DNA from: Kitasatospora mediocidica KCTC 9733 | Lineage (GTDB): Bacteria; Actinomycetota; Actinomycetes; Streptomycetales; Streptomycetaceae | Direction of reading: 5' to 3' | NCBI RefSeq assembly: GCF_000744225.1 | Contig: NZ_JQLN01000005.1 | Span: 2,503,001 to 2,567,000 of the forward strand | Length of the DNA stretch: 64,000 nucleotides | Part shown: one piece after another, positions 21,735-31,735 of the stretch | Layout of the letters: every line of letters begins with the position of its first letter | Position numbering within the stretch: the first letter of the stretch is position 1 | Notes under the pieces: model-generated | Seen by the model: the letters and a program-made list of their open reading frames with translations, nothing else | What the model was told of the DNA's origin: nothing | The model's database searches: none | Made by a program: the position numbers and the translations under genes

Positions 21735-22730
21735 ATGATCGAGGCTCGCCATCTCCGGGTCCTGCGGGCCGTCGCCCGCACCGGCTCCTTCTCCGCCGCC
21801 GCCCGCGAACTAGGATGCACCCAGCCGGCCGTCAGCCAGCAGATGAAGGCGCTGGAGAAGTCGGTGCGGCTGCCGCTGGTGGTCCGGGTGGGCCGCGGCA
21901 TGCAGTTGAGCGAGGCCGGGCAGGTGCTGCTGAAGCACGCCACCGGGATCCTGGCCGGCCTCTCGGCCGCCGAGGACGAGGTGGCGGCGATCGCCGGGCT
22001 GCGGTCCGGACGGGTGCGTCTGGTGTCGTTCCCGACCGCGAGTTCCACTCTTGTGCCGCCCGCTGTCGCCCAGCTGCGGGGCGCCCATCCGGGGGTCCGC
22101 GTGTCGCTGGTGGAGGCCGAACCGCCGGAGTCGCTGGCGATGCTGCGCGGCGGCGAGTGCGAGATCGCGCTCGCCTTCCGCTACCCGGACGCGGTGGCGC
22201 CGACGGCCCCCGCGCACTTCGGCACCCGGGCGGCGCGGGCCGAGGCGACGCTGGCGGCCGCCGAGACCGCGGCCGCCGGCGACTGGTCCGACCTGGTGGT
22301 GCGCCCGCTCCTTGACGACCCGTTGGTCGGCCTGCTGCCGGCCGGGCACCGGCTCGCCGACTGCGACGAGCAGCGGCCGGTGGCGCTGGCCGAGCTCGCC
22401 GGGGAGCAGTGGATCGCGGGCTGCCCGCAGTGCCGCGGGCATCTGGTGGAGCTCTGCGCGGCGGCCGGGTTCGAGCCGCGGATCGACTTCGCGACCGACG
22501 ACTACCCGGCGGTGGTCGGCCTGGTGGCTGCGGGACTGGGGGTCGCGGTGCTGCCGAGGCTCGCGCTGGCGGCGGTCCGGCACGACGGGGTGGCGGCGGT
22601 CCCGGTGCACGCGGGGGCGGGCGGGTCCGCGGTCCGGGAGGTCGTCGCGCTGACCCTGCCGGATCTGGTGGAGGTGCCGGCGGTCGCGCTCATGCTGGAC
22701 CGGCTCGCCGAGGTGGCGGCCGGTCGCTGA
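21735..22730 (+). CDS. LysR-family transcriptional regulator
   Basis: 331 aa. The N-terminal winged helix-turn-helix is clear: LRVLRAVARTGSFSAAARELGCTQPAVSQQMKALE (read in two parts, about 7-41). The LysR substrate-binding domain spans about 90-325, with GRVRLVSFPTASSTLVPP and VGLVAAGLGVAVLPRLAL. A CPQC pair at about residue 230 is unusual and might sense redox or metal. LysR regulators often control a divergent neighbour, but here the upstream gene is groEL1 in the same direction and the downstream gene whiD converges. The target is unknown. Confidence 0.9.
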   Translation: MIEARHLRVLRAVARTGSFSAAARELGCTQPAVSQQMKALEKSVRLPLVVRVGRGMQLSEAGQVLLKHATGILAGLSAAEDEVAAIAGLRSGRVRLVSFPTASSTLVPPAVAQLRGAHPGVRVSLVEAEPPESLAMLRGGECEIALAFRYPDAVAPTAPAHFGTRAARAEATLAAAETAAAGDWSDLVVRPLLDDPLVGLLPAGHRLADCDEQRPVALAELAGEQWIAGCPQCRGHLVELCAAAGFEPRIDFATDDYPAVVGLVAAGLGVAVLPRLALAAVRHDGVAAVPVHAGAGGSAVREVVALTLPDLVEVPAVALMLDRLAEVAAGR

Positions 22731-22805
22731 GACGGGGCTGTCGGGGCTGTCGGGCGGTGTGTCGGGGGGCGTACGCGGGGGAGTGCGGGGGAGAAACGTT
22801 TCTGC

Positions 22806-23120
22806 TCACTGACGGACGGTCAGCGGTACCTCGATCAGACGGTTGCGGGAACGGCCCTGCAGCTCCTCGCGCTCGTCCTCGGTGAGGCCGCCCCACACGC
22901 CGTACGGCTCGCGGACCGCGAGTGCGTGCGCCGCGCACTCGGTGCGCACCGGGCAGCGCATGCAGACCTCCTTGGCGCTCTGCTCGCGCGAGCTGCGGGC
23001 GGCGCCGCGCTCCCCCTCGGGGTGGAAGAAGAGCGAACTGTCCACGCCGCGGCAGGCGGCGGAGAGCTGCCAGTCCCACAGGTCCGCGTTCGGGCCGGGG
23101 AGTCGGGAGAAATCTGCCAT
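22806..23120 (-). CDS. whiD: WhiB-family iron-sulfur regulator WhiD
   Basis: 104 aa. The four cluster cysteines are C23, C53, C56 and C62 (AACRG, VCMRCPVRTEC), followed by the GVWGG turn (74-78) and a basic DNA-binding tail. The sequence matches my recollection of Streptomyces WhiD (MADFSRLPGPNADLWDWQL at the N-terminus), needed for spore septation and maturation, and the gene is next to bldM as in S. coelicolor. The mycobacterial WhiB3 occupies the same position. The [4Fe-4S] cluster is expected to be O2/NO sensitive and WhiB proteins bind the principal sigma factor region 4; these are family knowledge. Confidence 0.93.
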   Translation of the reverse strand: MADFSRLPGPNADLWDWQLSAACRGVDSSLFFHPEGERGAARSSREQSAKEVCMRCPVRTECAAHALAVREPYGVWGGLTEDEREELQGRSRNRLIEVPLTVRQ

Positions 23121-23648
23121 GGCTCATTCCCTTCGGCGAGGCATCAAGGCGTCGGGATGGACACCTGGAAATATGACTTACGGCGACCTACTGGACAAGT
23201 CACCCACAGACTTACACAACAGTCAATGATCGTACAAAAGCTGTGAAAACGGGCGAAGAGGGCATGAGGTTTGAGGGCAGCCGGTGTCGTGACCGGGTTC
23301 TGCGGCGCGTCGGGGGTGACTCGGCGGCGGTTTCTCGATGCCGTACTCCGGCGTGCGCGTCGTGCGCCCACCGCGCGCCACGTGCGCAAAAGAGCGGCCG
23401 CTGACCCGCGATGCGACTGATCGGTAATGGGTCGGCCACGTACAGTGGTGGAGATGGCCCTGAAAGCCGTAACTCATTCGAGTGACGGTCGTTGGAAGTG
23501 CGGAGGCGGTTGGCGGGCGCCAGGAGACGGGAACGATCGCGGGGTGACCGGCGATCCGAACGGACTCCGGCGCCGAAGAGGCCGTGTCGGAGAGATTCGT
23601 ACCAGCCAGGAGGCTCAACGTGACGCGGATCAGCTGCGGAGGACGGTC
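23121..23648. other. 528-bp divergent regulatory region between whiD and bldM
   Basis: No credible separate gene. It must hold the promoters for both developmental genes. On the bldM side a BldN-type promoter (23468-23495) and a TACAGT box (23441-23446) are visible. On the whiD side I see TTGTCC-N17-CATATT on the minus strand around 23169-23197 as a weak candidate. The region near 23160-23270 is markedly A/T-richer than its surroundings. Confidence 0.6.
23468..23495 (+). promoter_or_regulatory. Candidate sigma-BldN-dependent bldM promoter
   Basis: CGTAAC (23468-23473), a 16-bp spacer and CGTTGG (23490-23495) match the BldN ECF promoter pattern (CGTAAC/CGTTGA) except for the last base. bldM is a known BldN target in Streptomyces. 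The predicted start near 23502 gives a leader of about 147 nt. Confidence 0.7.
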
Positions 23649-24260
23649 ATGACATCCGTTCTCGTTTGCGACGATTCACCGCTCGCCCGGGAGGCGCTGC
23701 GCCGCGCGGTCGCGACCGTGCCCGGTGTCGACCGGGTGACCACGGCGACGAACGGTGAGGAGGTCCTCCGCCGCTGGGTGGCCGACCGCTCCGATCTCGT
23801 CCTGATGGACGTCCGGATGCCCGGACTCGGCGGTGTCGAGACGGTCCGCCGGCTGCTGTCGGCCGACCCGGGCGCCCGCATCATCATGCTCACCGTCGCC
23901 GAGGACCTCGACGGCGTGGCGCTCGCGGTGGCTGCCGGGGCCCGCGGCTACCTGCACAAGGACGCCTCGCGCGCCGAGCTGCGGGCCACCGTCACGCAGG
24001 CGCTCGCGGACCCGACCTGGCGCCTGGCGCCCCGTCGGCTGCGCAGCCCGGACATGGGCGCGGCGCCCACCCTGACTGCGCGTGAGATCCAGGTGCTGGA
24101 GGGCATGAGCCACGGCCGGAGCAACGCCGAGATCGGCCGCGAGCTCTTCCTCTCGGAGGACACCGTGAAGACGCACGCCCGCCGGCTCTTCAAGAAGCTC
24201 GGCGCCTCGGACCGCGCGCACGCGGTGGCCCTCGGTTTCCGCTGGGGCCTGGTCCGCTAG
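23649..24260 (+). CDS. bldM: Developmental response regulator BldM
   Basis: Orphan NarL/FixJ-type response regulator, 203 aa from ATG 23649 with GGAGGA upstream. The receiver domain (1-120) keeps D54 in VLMDVRMPG, and the conserved Thr/Lys (MLTVAED, GYLHKD). The LuxR helix-turn-helix (about 140-200) has LTAREIQVLEGMSHGRSN and LFLSEDTVKTHARRLFKKL. In Streptomyces BldM drives aerial growth as a homodimer and later genes as a heterodimer with WhiI, and phosphorylation at D54 is reported to be dispensable. The frame stays open upstream to 23427, but the conserved protein starts at MTSVLVCDD. Confidence 0.94.
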   Translation: MTSVLVCDDSPLAREALRRAVATVPGVDRVTTATNGEEVLRRWVADRSDLVLMDVRMPGLGGVETVRRLLSADPGARIIMLTVAEDLDGVALAVAAGARGYLHKDASRAELRATVTQALADPTWRLAPRRLRSPDMGAAPTLTAREIQVLEGMSHGRSNAEIGRELFLSEDTVKTHARRLFKKLGASDRAHAVALGFRWGLVR

Positions 24261-24279
24261 CACCCGGACGGAACGGCTT

Positions 24280-24320
24280 GGCGCGCCCCTTTTTCTCCGC
24301 AACGGAGGGAGGGGCGTGCC
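24280..24320 (+). terminator. Terminator after bldM
   Basis: GGCGCGCCCC (24280-24289) pairs with GGGGCGTGCC (24311-24320), with an inner CTCCG/CGGAG stem. Confidence 0.7.
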
Positions 24321-24539
24321 GGGATATAGGCCGTTCCGGCCCACAGGCTGCACCATGGGGGGGTGGAACACCTCGGGGAGCAGCGGACAGGCACTGCGGC
24401 GGACCGTGCGGCCGTGATCGGGACTGACCCGGTCGCCGGGGACGGGGTAGGTGAGACGGTGTCGGTCGTGGATAACGTTCAGGTGCACAACTCCGGACGC
24501 GGTGCGACGTTTTCCGCCGCGACCAGGCACCATGGACCG

Positions 24540-25232
24540 ATGCGTGACGACGAGGCCGCCGACCCCGGCGAGGCAGACCCGGGCGGGGCCGTACCCGATG
24601 ACCCGGCCCTTGAACCGTCGTCCGGCGGCGGCAGGGGCCGCCGTCAGCGCACCCACACCGGCACGTCACCGCTGGTCGCGGAGTTGGTCGGGGCCGCCGT
24701 GCGCGGCGAGGGTCCGGCCACTGACGCCCTGTTGGCCTACGTTCACCCGTTGGTGCTGCGCTACTGCCGGGGCCGGCTGGTCCGGCTGCCGGGCGGGGCC
24801 CGGCACCATGTCGACGACGTCGCCCAGGAGGTCTGCGTCGCCGTCCTGTGCGCGCTGCCCCGCTACCGCGACGAGGGCCGGCCGTTCGAGGCCTTCGTCT
24901 ACAGCATCGCGGCGCACAAGATCGCCGATCTGCAGCGGGCCGCGATGCGCGGACCCGGCTCGACGGTGATCCCGCCCGACGACCTGCCGGAGCTGCCCGA
25001 CGAGGCGCTCGGCCCGGAGGAGCGGGCGCTCCTCAGCAGCGACGCCGCCTGGATGCGCGAGCTGCTCTCCAACCTGCCCGCCCGTCAGCGCGAGCTGGTG
25101 CTGCTGCGGATCGCCGCCGGGCTCTCCGCGGAGGAGACCGGCGAGGTGCTCGGGATGTCGCCGGGCGCGGTCCGGGTGGCCCAGCACCGGGCGCTCAGCC
25201 GGCTGCGGGCGCTCGCGGAGGAGTTGGCCTGA
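24540..25232 (+). CDS. ECF sigma factor, SigD/ShbA-like
   Basis: 230 aa from ATG 24540. Region 2 is plain: [21 protein letters not shown] and [21 protein letters not shown]. Region 4 has [21 protein letters not shown] and [14 protein letters not shown]. It resembles mycobacterial SigD, which also lies between a whiB gene and guaB. In Streptomyces the corresponding factor is, I believe, ShbA, which drives transcription of the principal sigma gene hrdB; that identity is inferred from position and similarity, so no symbol is given. No adjacent anti-sigma gene is seen. There is no convincing ribosome-binding site at 24540, and in-frame GTGs run back to 24363. Confidence 0.85.
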   Translation: MRDDEAADPGEADPGGAVPDDPALEPSSGGGRGRRQRTHTGTSPLVAELVGAAVRGEGPATDALLAYVHPLVLRYCRGRLVRLPGGARHHVDDVAQEVCVAVLCALPRYRDEGRPFEAFVYSIAAHKIADLQRAAMRGPGSTVIPPDDLPELPDEALGPEERALLSSDAAWMRELLSNLPARQRELVLLRIAAGLSAEETGEVLGMSPGAVRVAQHRALSRLRALAEELA

Positions 25233-27055
<1,823 letters not shown>

Positions 27056-27076
27056 CCGACGAAGTGACCACGCGCG

Positions 27077-27103
27077 GGCCCGCCACTGTCCAGGTGGCGG
27101 GCC
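27077..27103 (+). terminator. Terminator between guaB and guaB3
   Basis: GGCCCGCCAC (27077-27086) and GTGGCGGGCC (27094-27103) form a perfect 10-bp stem with a 7-nt loop followed by TTC. Confidence 0.75.
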
Positions 27104-27177
27104 TTCGTGCGCAACCGGCCCGGGCGTCCGGGATACTGGGGGGCGATTGTGAGCAGCAAGAAGCAGAGAGGCTCGAA

Positions 27178-28293
27178 GTGACTGAGATCGAGATCGGGCG
27201 AGGCAAGCGCGGCCGTCGGGCGTACTCCTTCGACGACATCGCCGTCGTCCCCAGCCGCCGGACCCGGGACCCGAAGGAGGTCTCGATCGCCTGGCAGATC
27301 GACGCCTACCGTTTCGAGCTGCCGTTCCTGGCGGCCCCGATGGACAGCGTGGTCTCGCCCGCGCAGGCCATCGCCATCGGTAACCTGGGCGGCCTCGGGG
27401 TGCTCAACCTCGAGGGCCTGTGGACCCGTTACGAGGACCCGCAGCCGCTGCTCGACGAGATCGCCGAGATCCCCGACCAGGCCGTCGCCACCCGCCGGCT
27501 CCAGGAGATCTACGCCGCGCCGATCCAGGCCGACCTGATCGGCAAGCGGATCAAGGAGGTCCGCGACTCCGGTGTCGTCACCGCGGCCGCGCTCTCCCCG
27601 CAGCGCACCGCCGAGTTCTCCAAGGCGGTCGTGGACGCGGGCGTGGACGTCTTCGTGATCCGCGGCACCACGGTCTCCGCCGAGCACGTGTCGGGTGCGG
27701 CCGAGCCGCTCAACCTGAAGCAGTTCATCTACGAGCTGGACGTCCCGGTGATCGTCGGCGGCTGCGCCACCTACACCGCGGCGCTGCACCTGATGCGGAC
27801 CGGCGCGGCCGGCGTGCTGGTCGGCTTCGGCGGCGGCGCGGCGCAGACCACCCGCGCCGTGCTCGGCATCCAGGTGCCGATGGCGACCGCGGTCGCCGAC
27901 GTGGCCGCGGCCCGCCGCGACTACATGGACGAGTCCGGCGGCCGCTACGTGCACGTGATCGCGGACGGCGGCGTCGGCTACAGCGGCGACATCGCCAAGG
28001 CGGTGGCCTGCGGCGCCGACGCGGTGATGATCGGTGCCGCGCTGGCCCGCGCCACCGACGCCCCCGGCCAGGGCTTCCACTGGGGCATGGAGGCCGTGCA
28101 CGAGGAGGTCCCGCGCGGAAAGCGCGTCAACCTCGGCACGGTCGGCACGACCGAGGAGATCCTGACCGGTCCCTCGCACACCCCCGACGGCACGATGAAC
28201 CTCTTCGGCGCGCTGCGCCGGGCGATGGCCACCACCGGTTACTCCGAGCTGAAGGAGTTCCAGCGCGTCGAGGTGACGGTCAGCCACCGCTGA
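27178..28293 (+). CDS. guaB3: GuaB3 family IMP dehydrogenase-related protein
   Basis: 371 aa. It shares the IMPDH barrel (YSFDDIAVVPSRRTRDP, LPFLAAPMDSVVSP, IADGGVGYSGDIAKAVACGADAVMIG) but has no CBS domains and is 130 residues shorter than GuaB. Where GuaB has the catalytic Cys loop, this protein reads GFGGGAAQTTRAVLG, so the thiol nucleophile is absent. The gene is fixed next to guaB in actinobacteria, with an unclear role. GTG 27178 is preceded by AGAGAGG. Confidence 0.92.
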   Translation: MTEIEIGRGKRGRRAYSFDDIAVVPSRRTRDPKEVSIAWQIDAYRFELPFLAAPMDSVVSPAQAIAIGNLGGLGVLNLEGLWTRYEDPQPLLDEIAEIPDQAVATRRLQEIYAAPIQADLIGKRIKEVRDSGVVTAAALSPQRTAEFSKAVVDAGVDVFVIRGTTVSAEHVSGAAEPLNLKQFIYELDVPVIVGGCATYTAALHLMRTGAAGVLVGFGGGAAQTTRAVLGIQVPMATAVADVAAARRDYMDESGGRYVHVIADGGVGYSGDIAKAVACGADAVMIGAALARATDAPGQGFHWGMEAVHEEVPRGKRVNLGTVGTTEEILTGPSHTPDGTMNLFGALRRAMATTGYSELKEFQRVEVTVSHR

Positions 28294-28339
28294 TGAGACT
28301 CTCCGGGTGGTGGGTCATCACTCGGGCGAACGGGTGCGA

Positions 28340-28376
28340 GGCCGGTGCGGTCGCCCATGGGGCGGCCGCACCGGCC
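28340..28376 (+). terminator. Terminator after guaB3
   Basis: GGCCGGTGCGG (28340-28350) pairs with CCGCACCGGCC (28366-28376). Confidence 0.8.
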
Positions 28377-28547
28377 TGCTTGTGGGGGCGGACGGGTGCG
28401 AACTTCCGGCCGGCAGCGACAAACCCAGGGGCCGCGTGAACAAACGCCCCGGGTACAGGGGATGATGGAGGCTTGGCCGTCCCGGTGTCGCATGGAGAAC
28501 CGACGGCTCGTCACCCGACCGGCAGCAGCACATGGGGGAACGCCCGA

Positions 28548-29750
28548 ATGACCCAGCCGCAGGGCACTTCAGGACGACTCCTGGCCGGCCGCTACCGGCT
28601 CGGCTCGATCCTCGGCAGCGGAGGCATGGGGACCGTCTGGCGGGCCGAGGACGAGATGCTGGGCCGGATCGTCGCGGTGAAGGAACTGCGGATGCACGGC
28701 GGCGTCGACGACGACGAGAAGCACCGTCTGATCGTCCGTACGCTGCGCGAGGCCAAGGCCACCGCCCGGATCCGGCACGCCGCCGCCGTCACCGTCTTCG
28801 ACGTCGTCGAGGAGGACGACCGGCCGTGGATCGTGATGGAACTCGTCGACGGCCGTTCGCTGGCCGAGGTCATCAAGGAGGACGGGCCGGTGGCGCCCGC
28901 CCGGGCCGCCGAGATCGCGCTCGACCTGCTCGGTGTGCTCGGCGCCGCGCACAGCCACGGGATCCTGCACCGCGACGTCAAGCCGTCCAACGTGCTGATC
29001 GGCGAGGACGACCGGGTGGTGCTCACCGACTTCGGCATCGCCAGCGTGGAGGGCGACACCTCGGTGACCTCCACCGGGATGCTGGTCGGCGCGCCTTCGT
29101 ACATCTCGCCGGAGCGTGCCCGCGGCCAGAAGCCCGGGCCGCCGGCCGACCTCTGGTCGCTGGGCGGGACGCTCTACGCGATGGTCGAGGGCACCCCGCC
29201 GTACGACCGTGGCTCGGCCCTGGCCACGCTCACCGCGGTGATGACGGAGGAGCTGCCGCCCCCGGCGAACGCCGGACCGCTGCGGCCGGTGATCGAGGGA
29301 CTGCTCGACAAGGACCCGGTCAAGCGGCTGGACGCCTCGACGACCCGTTCGATGCTGCGGCGGATCATCGCCGACGCGACGGCCAAGGCGGAGTCGACGA
29401 CGCAGTCGGCCCTGCCGCAGGCGGCTGTTGAGGCGCCGTCAGCGAAGGGTGAGACTGCGACCGCCGCCGCCGCCGCAGCCGCCGAGCCGAAGCAGGCCGC
29501 GGCCGGCAAGCCGGTCCTGGAGAAGCCGACGACCAAGCGGGTGCCCGGGCTGAGCACCGTCCGGCTGGGCAGCGCGCTCGCCGCCCCGGACGGCGCCGCG
29601 GCCGTGGCCGCTGCGCCCGCCCCAGCGCCGCGCCGGTGCCGCCGGAACTCGCCGAGACCGGCACCTGGTCGCGCAGCGGGACGCTCGGCGTCCGCAGCCG
29701 CAAGCGGCGTTGGCAGGTGCTGGCCGCGCTGCTGGTGGTGCTGCTGCTGA
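28548..29750 (+). CDS. Ser/Thr protein kinase, N-terminal part of a frameshifted gene
   Basis: An intact Hanks-type kinase domain at about 10-275: glycine loop LGSGGMGTVW, ATP Lys in VAVKEL, catalytic HRDVKPSN, DFGIAS, activation loop to APSYISPERARG. ATG 28548 follows GGGGGAA. After a Pro/Ala-rich juxtamembrane stretch this frame turns into Arg/Cys-rich sequence from about 29625 (PRRCRRNSPRP) and stops at 29750 without a membrane segment. The missing part continues in another frame (29636-30466). The intact protein would be about 640 aa. Either a real frameshift or a one-base sequence error in a GC repeat. Confidence 0.85.
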   Translation: MTQPQGTSGRLLAGRYRLGSILGSGGMGTVWRAEDEMLGRIVAVKELRMHGGVDDDEKHRLIVRTLREAKATARIRHAAAVTVFDVVEEDDRPWIVMELVDGRSLAEVIKEDGPVAPARAAEIALDLLGVLGAAHSHGILHRDVKPSNVLIGEDDRVVLTDFGIASVEGDTSVTSTGMLVGAPSYISPERARGQKPGPPADLWSLGGTLYAMVEGTPPYDRGSALATLTAVMTEELPPPANAGPLRPVIEGLLDKDPVKRLDASTTRSMLRRIIADATAKAESTTQSALPQAAVEAPSAKGETATAAAAAAAEPKQAAAGKPVLEKPTTKRVPGLSTVRLGSALAAPDGAAAVAAAPAPAPRRCRRNSPRPAPGRAAGRSASAAASGVGRCWPRCWWCCC

Positions 29751-30466
29751 TAGCCGGCGGGGTCTGGCTGGCGCAGGGCTCCGACGGCGCGGCCACCAAG
29801 GCCGCCACCGCCCCCTCGAAGGCGGCCTCGGTCCCGGCAGCTGCGCCCGCCTCGGCCGCCTCCCAGGCGCCGCCGCCCGTCGCACCGGCGACCGCCGCCT
29901 CCACCGCCGCGTCGAGCCCCGCCTCGACCGCCGCCCAGCCGTCCCCCAGCCTTCCCCCGACTCCCGCGCCGTCGGCGCCGGCGAGCGCCGCGGCCGCCCC
30001 GACGCCGGCCGCCACGCCCGACGCCCCCGCGGGTTATCAGCTCTACAAGGACTCCTCGGGCTTCTCGATCCAGCTCCCCAGCTGGCTCGCCTTCGACGCC
30101 TCCGCCTCCGGCGCGACCAGCCACGTCTTCGACGGCAACGGTGTGCGGCTCCAGGTCGACTGGACCACCTCGCCCGGGCCCAGCGCGGTCGCCGCCTGGC
30201 AGCAGGAGGAGCCGTCGGTGCGCAACAGCGTCAGCAACTACCAGCGGCTCCAGCTCAAGGCGATCACCTACGGGGCGTGGAGCAACGCCTCCGACTGGGA
30301 GTGGACCTTCGGTTCGGGCACGCTGCGGCACTCGCTCAACCGGGGCTTCGTCACCGGCAAGTACGGTTATGCGCTCTACTGGACGGCGAACGACAGCGAC
30401 TGGAACTCGCCCGAGCTCAGCCAGGCCCGGGAGACCGGATTTGCCAGCTTCCAGCCCGCTCCCTAG
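29636..30466 (+). CDS. Membrane and extracellular part of the frameshifted kinase
   Basis: In the -1 frame relative to the kinase domain: PPELAETGTW, then RKRRWQ and a hydrophobic membrane helix (LAALLVVLLLIAGGVWLA). A long Ala/Pro/Ser linker leads to a C-terminal domain of about 150 residues beginning AGYQLYKDSSGFSIQLPSW. The other kinase at 31736 has the same order and a related domain (AGYVWQQDEQGFRFLLP), which shows that this segment belongs to the upstream kinase rather than being a gene on its own. The GTG at 29636 has no ribosome-binding site. The domain faces outside and is presumably the sensor. Confidence 0.75.
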   Translation: MPPELAETGTWSRSGTLGVRSRKRRWQVLAALLVVLLLIAGGVWLAQGSDGAATKAATAPSKAASVPAAAPASAASQAPPPVAPATAASTAASSPASTAAQPSPSLPPTPAPSAPASAAAAPTPAATPDAPAGYQLYKDSSGFSIQLPSWLAFDASASGATSHVFDGNGVRLQVDWTTSPGPSAVAAWQQEEPSVRNSVSNYQRLQLKAITYGAWSNASDWEWTFGSGTLRHSLNRGFVTGKYGYALYWTANDSDWNSPELSQARETGFASFQPAP

Positions 30467-30481
30467 CGAGAGGGGACAGCC

Positions 30482-31600
30482 GTGCGCCCCGGCCCGGGAC
30501 AGACGGTGGCAGGCCGCTACCAGGTGACGGACGGCCCGGAGCCGTCGGCCGCGCACGGCGACGACCGGTACGCGCTCGACGGGCGCACCGGCCGCCGGGT
30601 GCTGCTGGAGGGGCTGGACCTGCCCGAGGTCGTCGTCGCGGACTTCTACCGCGCCGACCAGGCGATCACCGGGCGCTGGCTGGACCCCGAGGGCATCGTC
30701 GCGGAGGTCGCGGCGGCGATCGCGAGCTGCCCCGAGCACCCGCGGCTGCGGCAGGCCTACGAGGTGGTCGCGCAGGACGGCACGGTCTGGATCAGCGGGG
30801 AGCTGCCGGCCGCCGTCCCGTTGGCCCAGCTGCTCTCCGACGGCCGGCTGGCGCCCTTCCGGGTGGCCGAACTGGCCGCCGACCTGGCCGGTGCGCTGCG
30901 GGCCGTGCACACGGCGGGCCGGGTGCACGGCAACCTCGGGATCGATCAGGTGCTGGTCTGCGAGGACGGCGCGGCACTGCTCGGCGGCCACGCGCTCGGG
31001 GTGGCCCAGGAGGCGCTGGCCCGGGCCCTCGGCGGCTCGGACGGGCGGCGCTGGACGGACGCCCGCACCGGGCAGGCCGGGGTCCGCGCGGAGCGCTGGC
31101 CGCCGGAGCTGCTCGGCGCGCCCGGCGTCGCCGAGCAGCCGGCCGACTGCTGGGCGCTCGGGGTGCTGCTCTTCCGGCTGCTGACCGGCTACGGGCCGTT
31201 TCCCGAGCAGAGCCCGACCGCGCTCTTCGCCGCGGTGCGGGCGGGCCGGCCGGCCTCCACCGAGGGCTGCGGTCCGCTGCGGCCGCTGGTCGACCAGCTG
31301 CTCGCGGCCGATCCTGCGAAGCGTCCGGACGCCAAGGCGATCCGGGTCTGGCTCACCGAGCTGCTGGCCACCGCCCCCGAGCCGTACCGGCCGGACGAGG
31401 AGGCGTCGAGCCTGCCGGTGCTGCGCCCGGCCCGGCCGCTGAGCGTGCGCAGGCGGACGACGGCCGAGGTGGTGGCACCCGAGCACACGGCCAAGCACGC
31501 CAGGAGCGGCCCGGCCGCGCCCTCGCCCGTCCTGCTGGTCGGCGGGGTGCTGACCGCGATGCTGCTGGCGCTCGCCGCAGTGGTCCTGCTGGGTGGTTAG
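30482..31600 (+). CDS. Membrane-anchored pseudokinase
   Basis: 372 aa with a degenerate Hanks-type fold. The glycine loop is lost, the VAVK Lys is replaced (RRVLLEGL), HRD reads VHGNLGIDQVLV and DFG reads LLGGHA. Later landmarks survive: DCWALGVLLFRLLTGYGPFPE and KRPDAKAIRVWL. A single membrane helix lies at the C-terminal end (about 348-370) with nothing beyond it. Starts at GTG 30482, 15 nt after the preceding kinase, so co-transcribed. It may regulate or scaffold the flanking kinases; that is inference. Confidence 0.82.
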   Translation: MRPGPGQTVAGRYQVTDGPEPSAAHGDDRYALDGRTGRRVLLEGLDLPEVVVADFYRADQAITGRWLDPEGIVAEVAAAIASCPEHPRLRQAYEVVAQDGTVWISGELPAAVPLAQLLSDGRLAPFRVAELAADLAGALRAVHTAGRVHGNLGIDQVLVCEDGAALLGGHALGVAQEALARALGGSDGRRWTDARTGQAGVRAERWPPELLGAPGVAEQPADCWALGVLLFRLLTGYGPFPEQSPTALFAAVRAGRPASTEGCGPLRPLVDQLLAADPAKRPDAKAIRVWLTELLATAPEPYRPDEEASSLPVLRPARPLSVRRRTTAEVVAPEHTAKHARSGPAAPSPVLLVGGVLTAMLLALAAVVLLGG

Positions 31601-31735
31601 CGGGCGGACGGTCACGGGCGGATCACGTGACCGGGTCGCGATGTCGGCCGTTGGACAGGGCGCCTAATCTGTGGGGAAGACATTGTTCGAACGGTGATCA
31701 GTCGCGTGGTGCACCGAAGAGGGGGAGCGGTCGCC

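Noticed and set aside
24363-24539. N-terminal extension of the ECF sigma factor
   Set aside because: The extension is low complexity and the total would exceed the SigD size by a wide margin; left as a possibility because the chosen ATG lacks a ribosome-binding site.
29174-31615. 813-codon minus-strand open frame opposite the kinases
   Set aside because: Antisense shadow with repetitive Gly/Arg composition; the plus strand carries recognisable kinase motifs.
31694-31735. Earlier start for the second Ser/Thr kinase
   Set aside because: Adds 14 non-conserved residues and ignores the well-placed GGGGGAG before ATG 31736.
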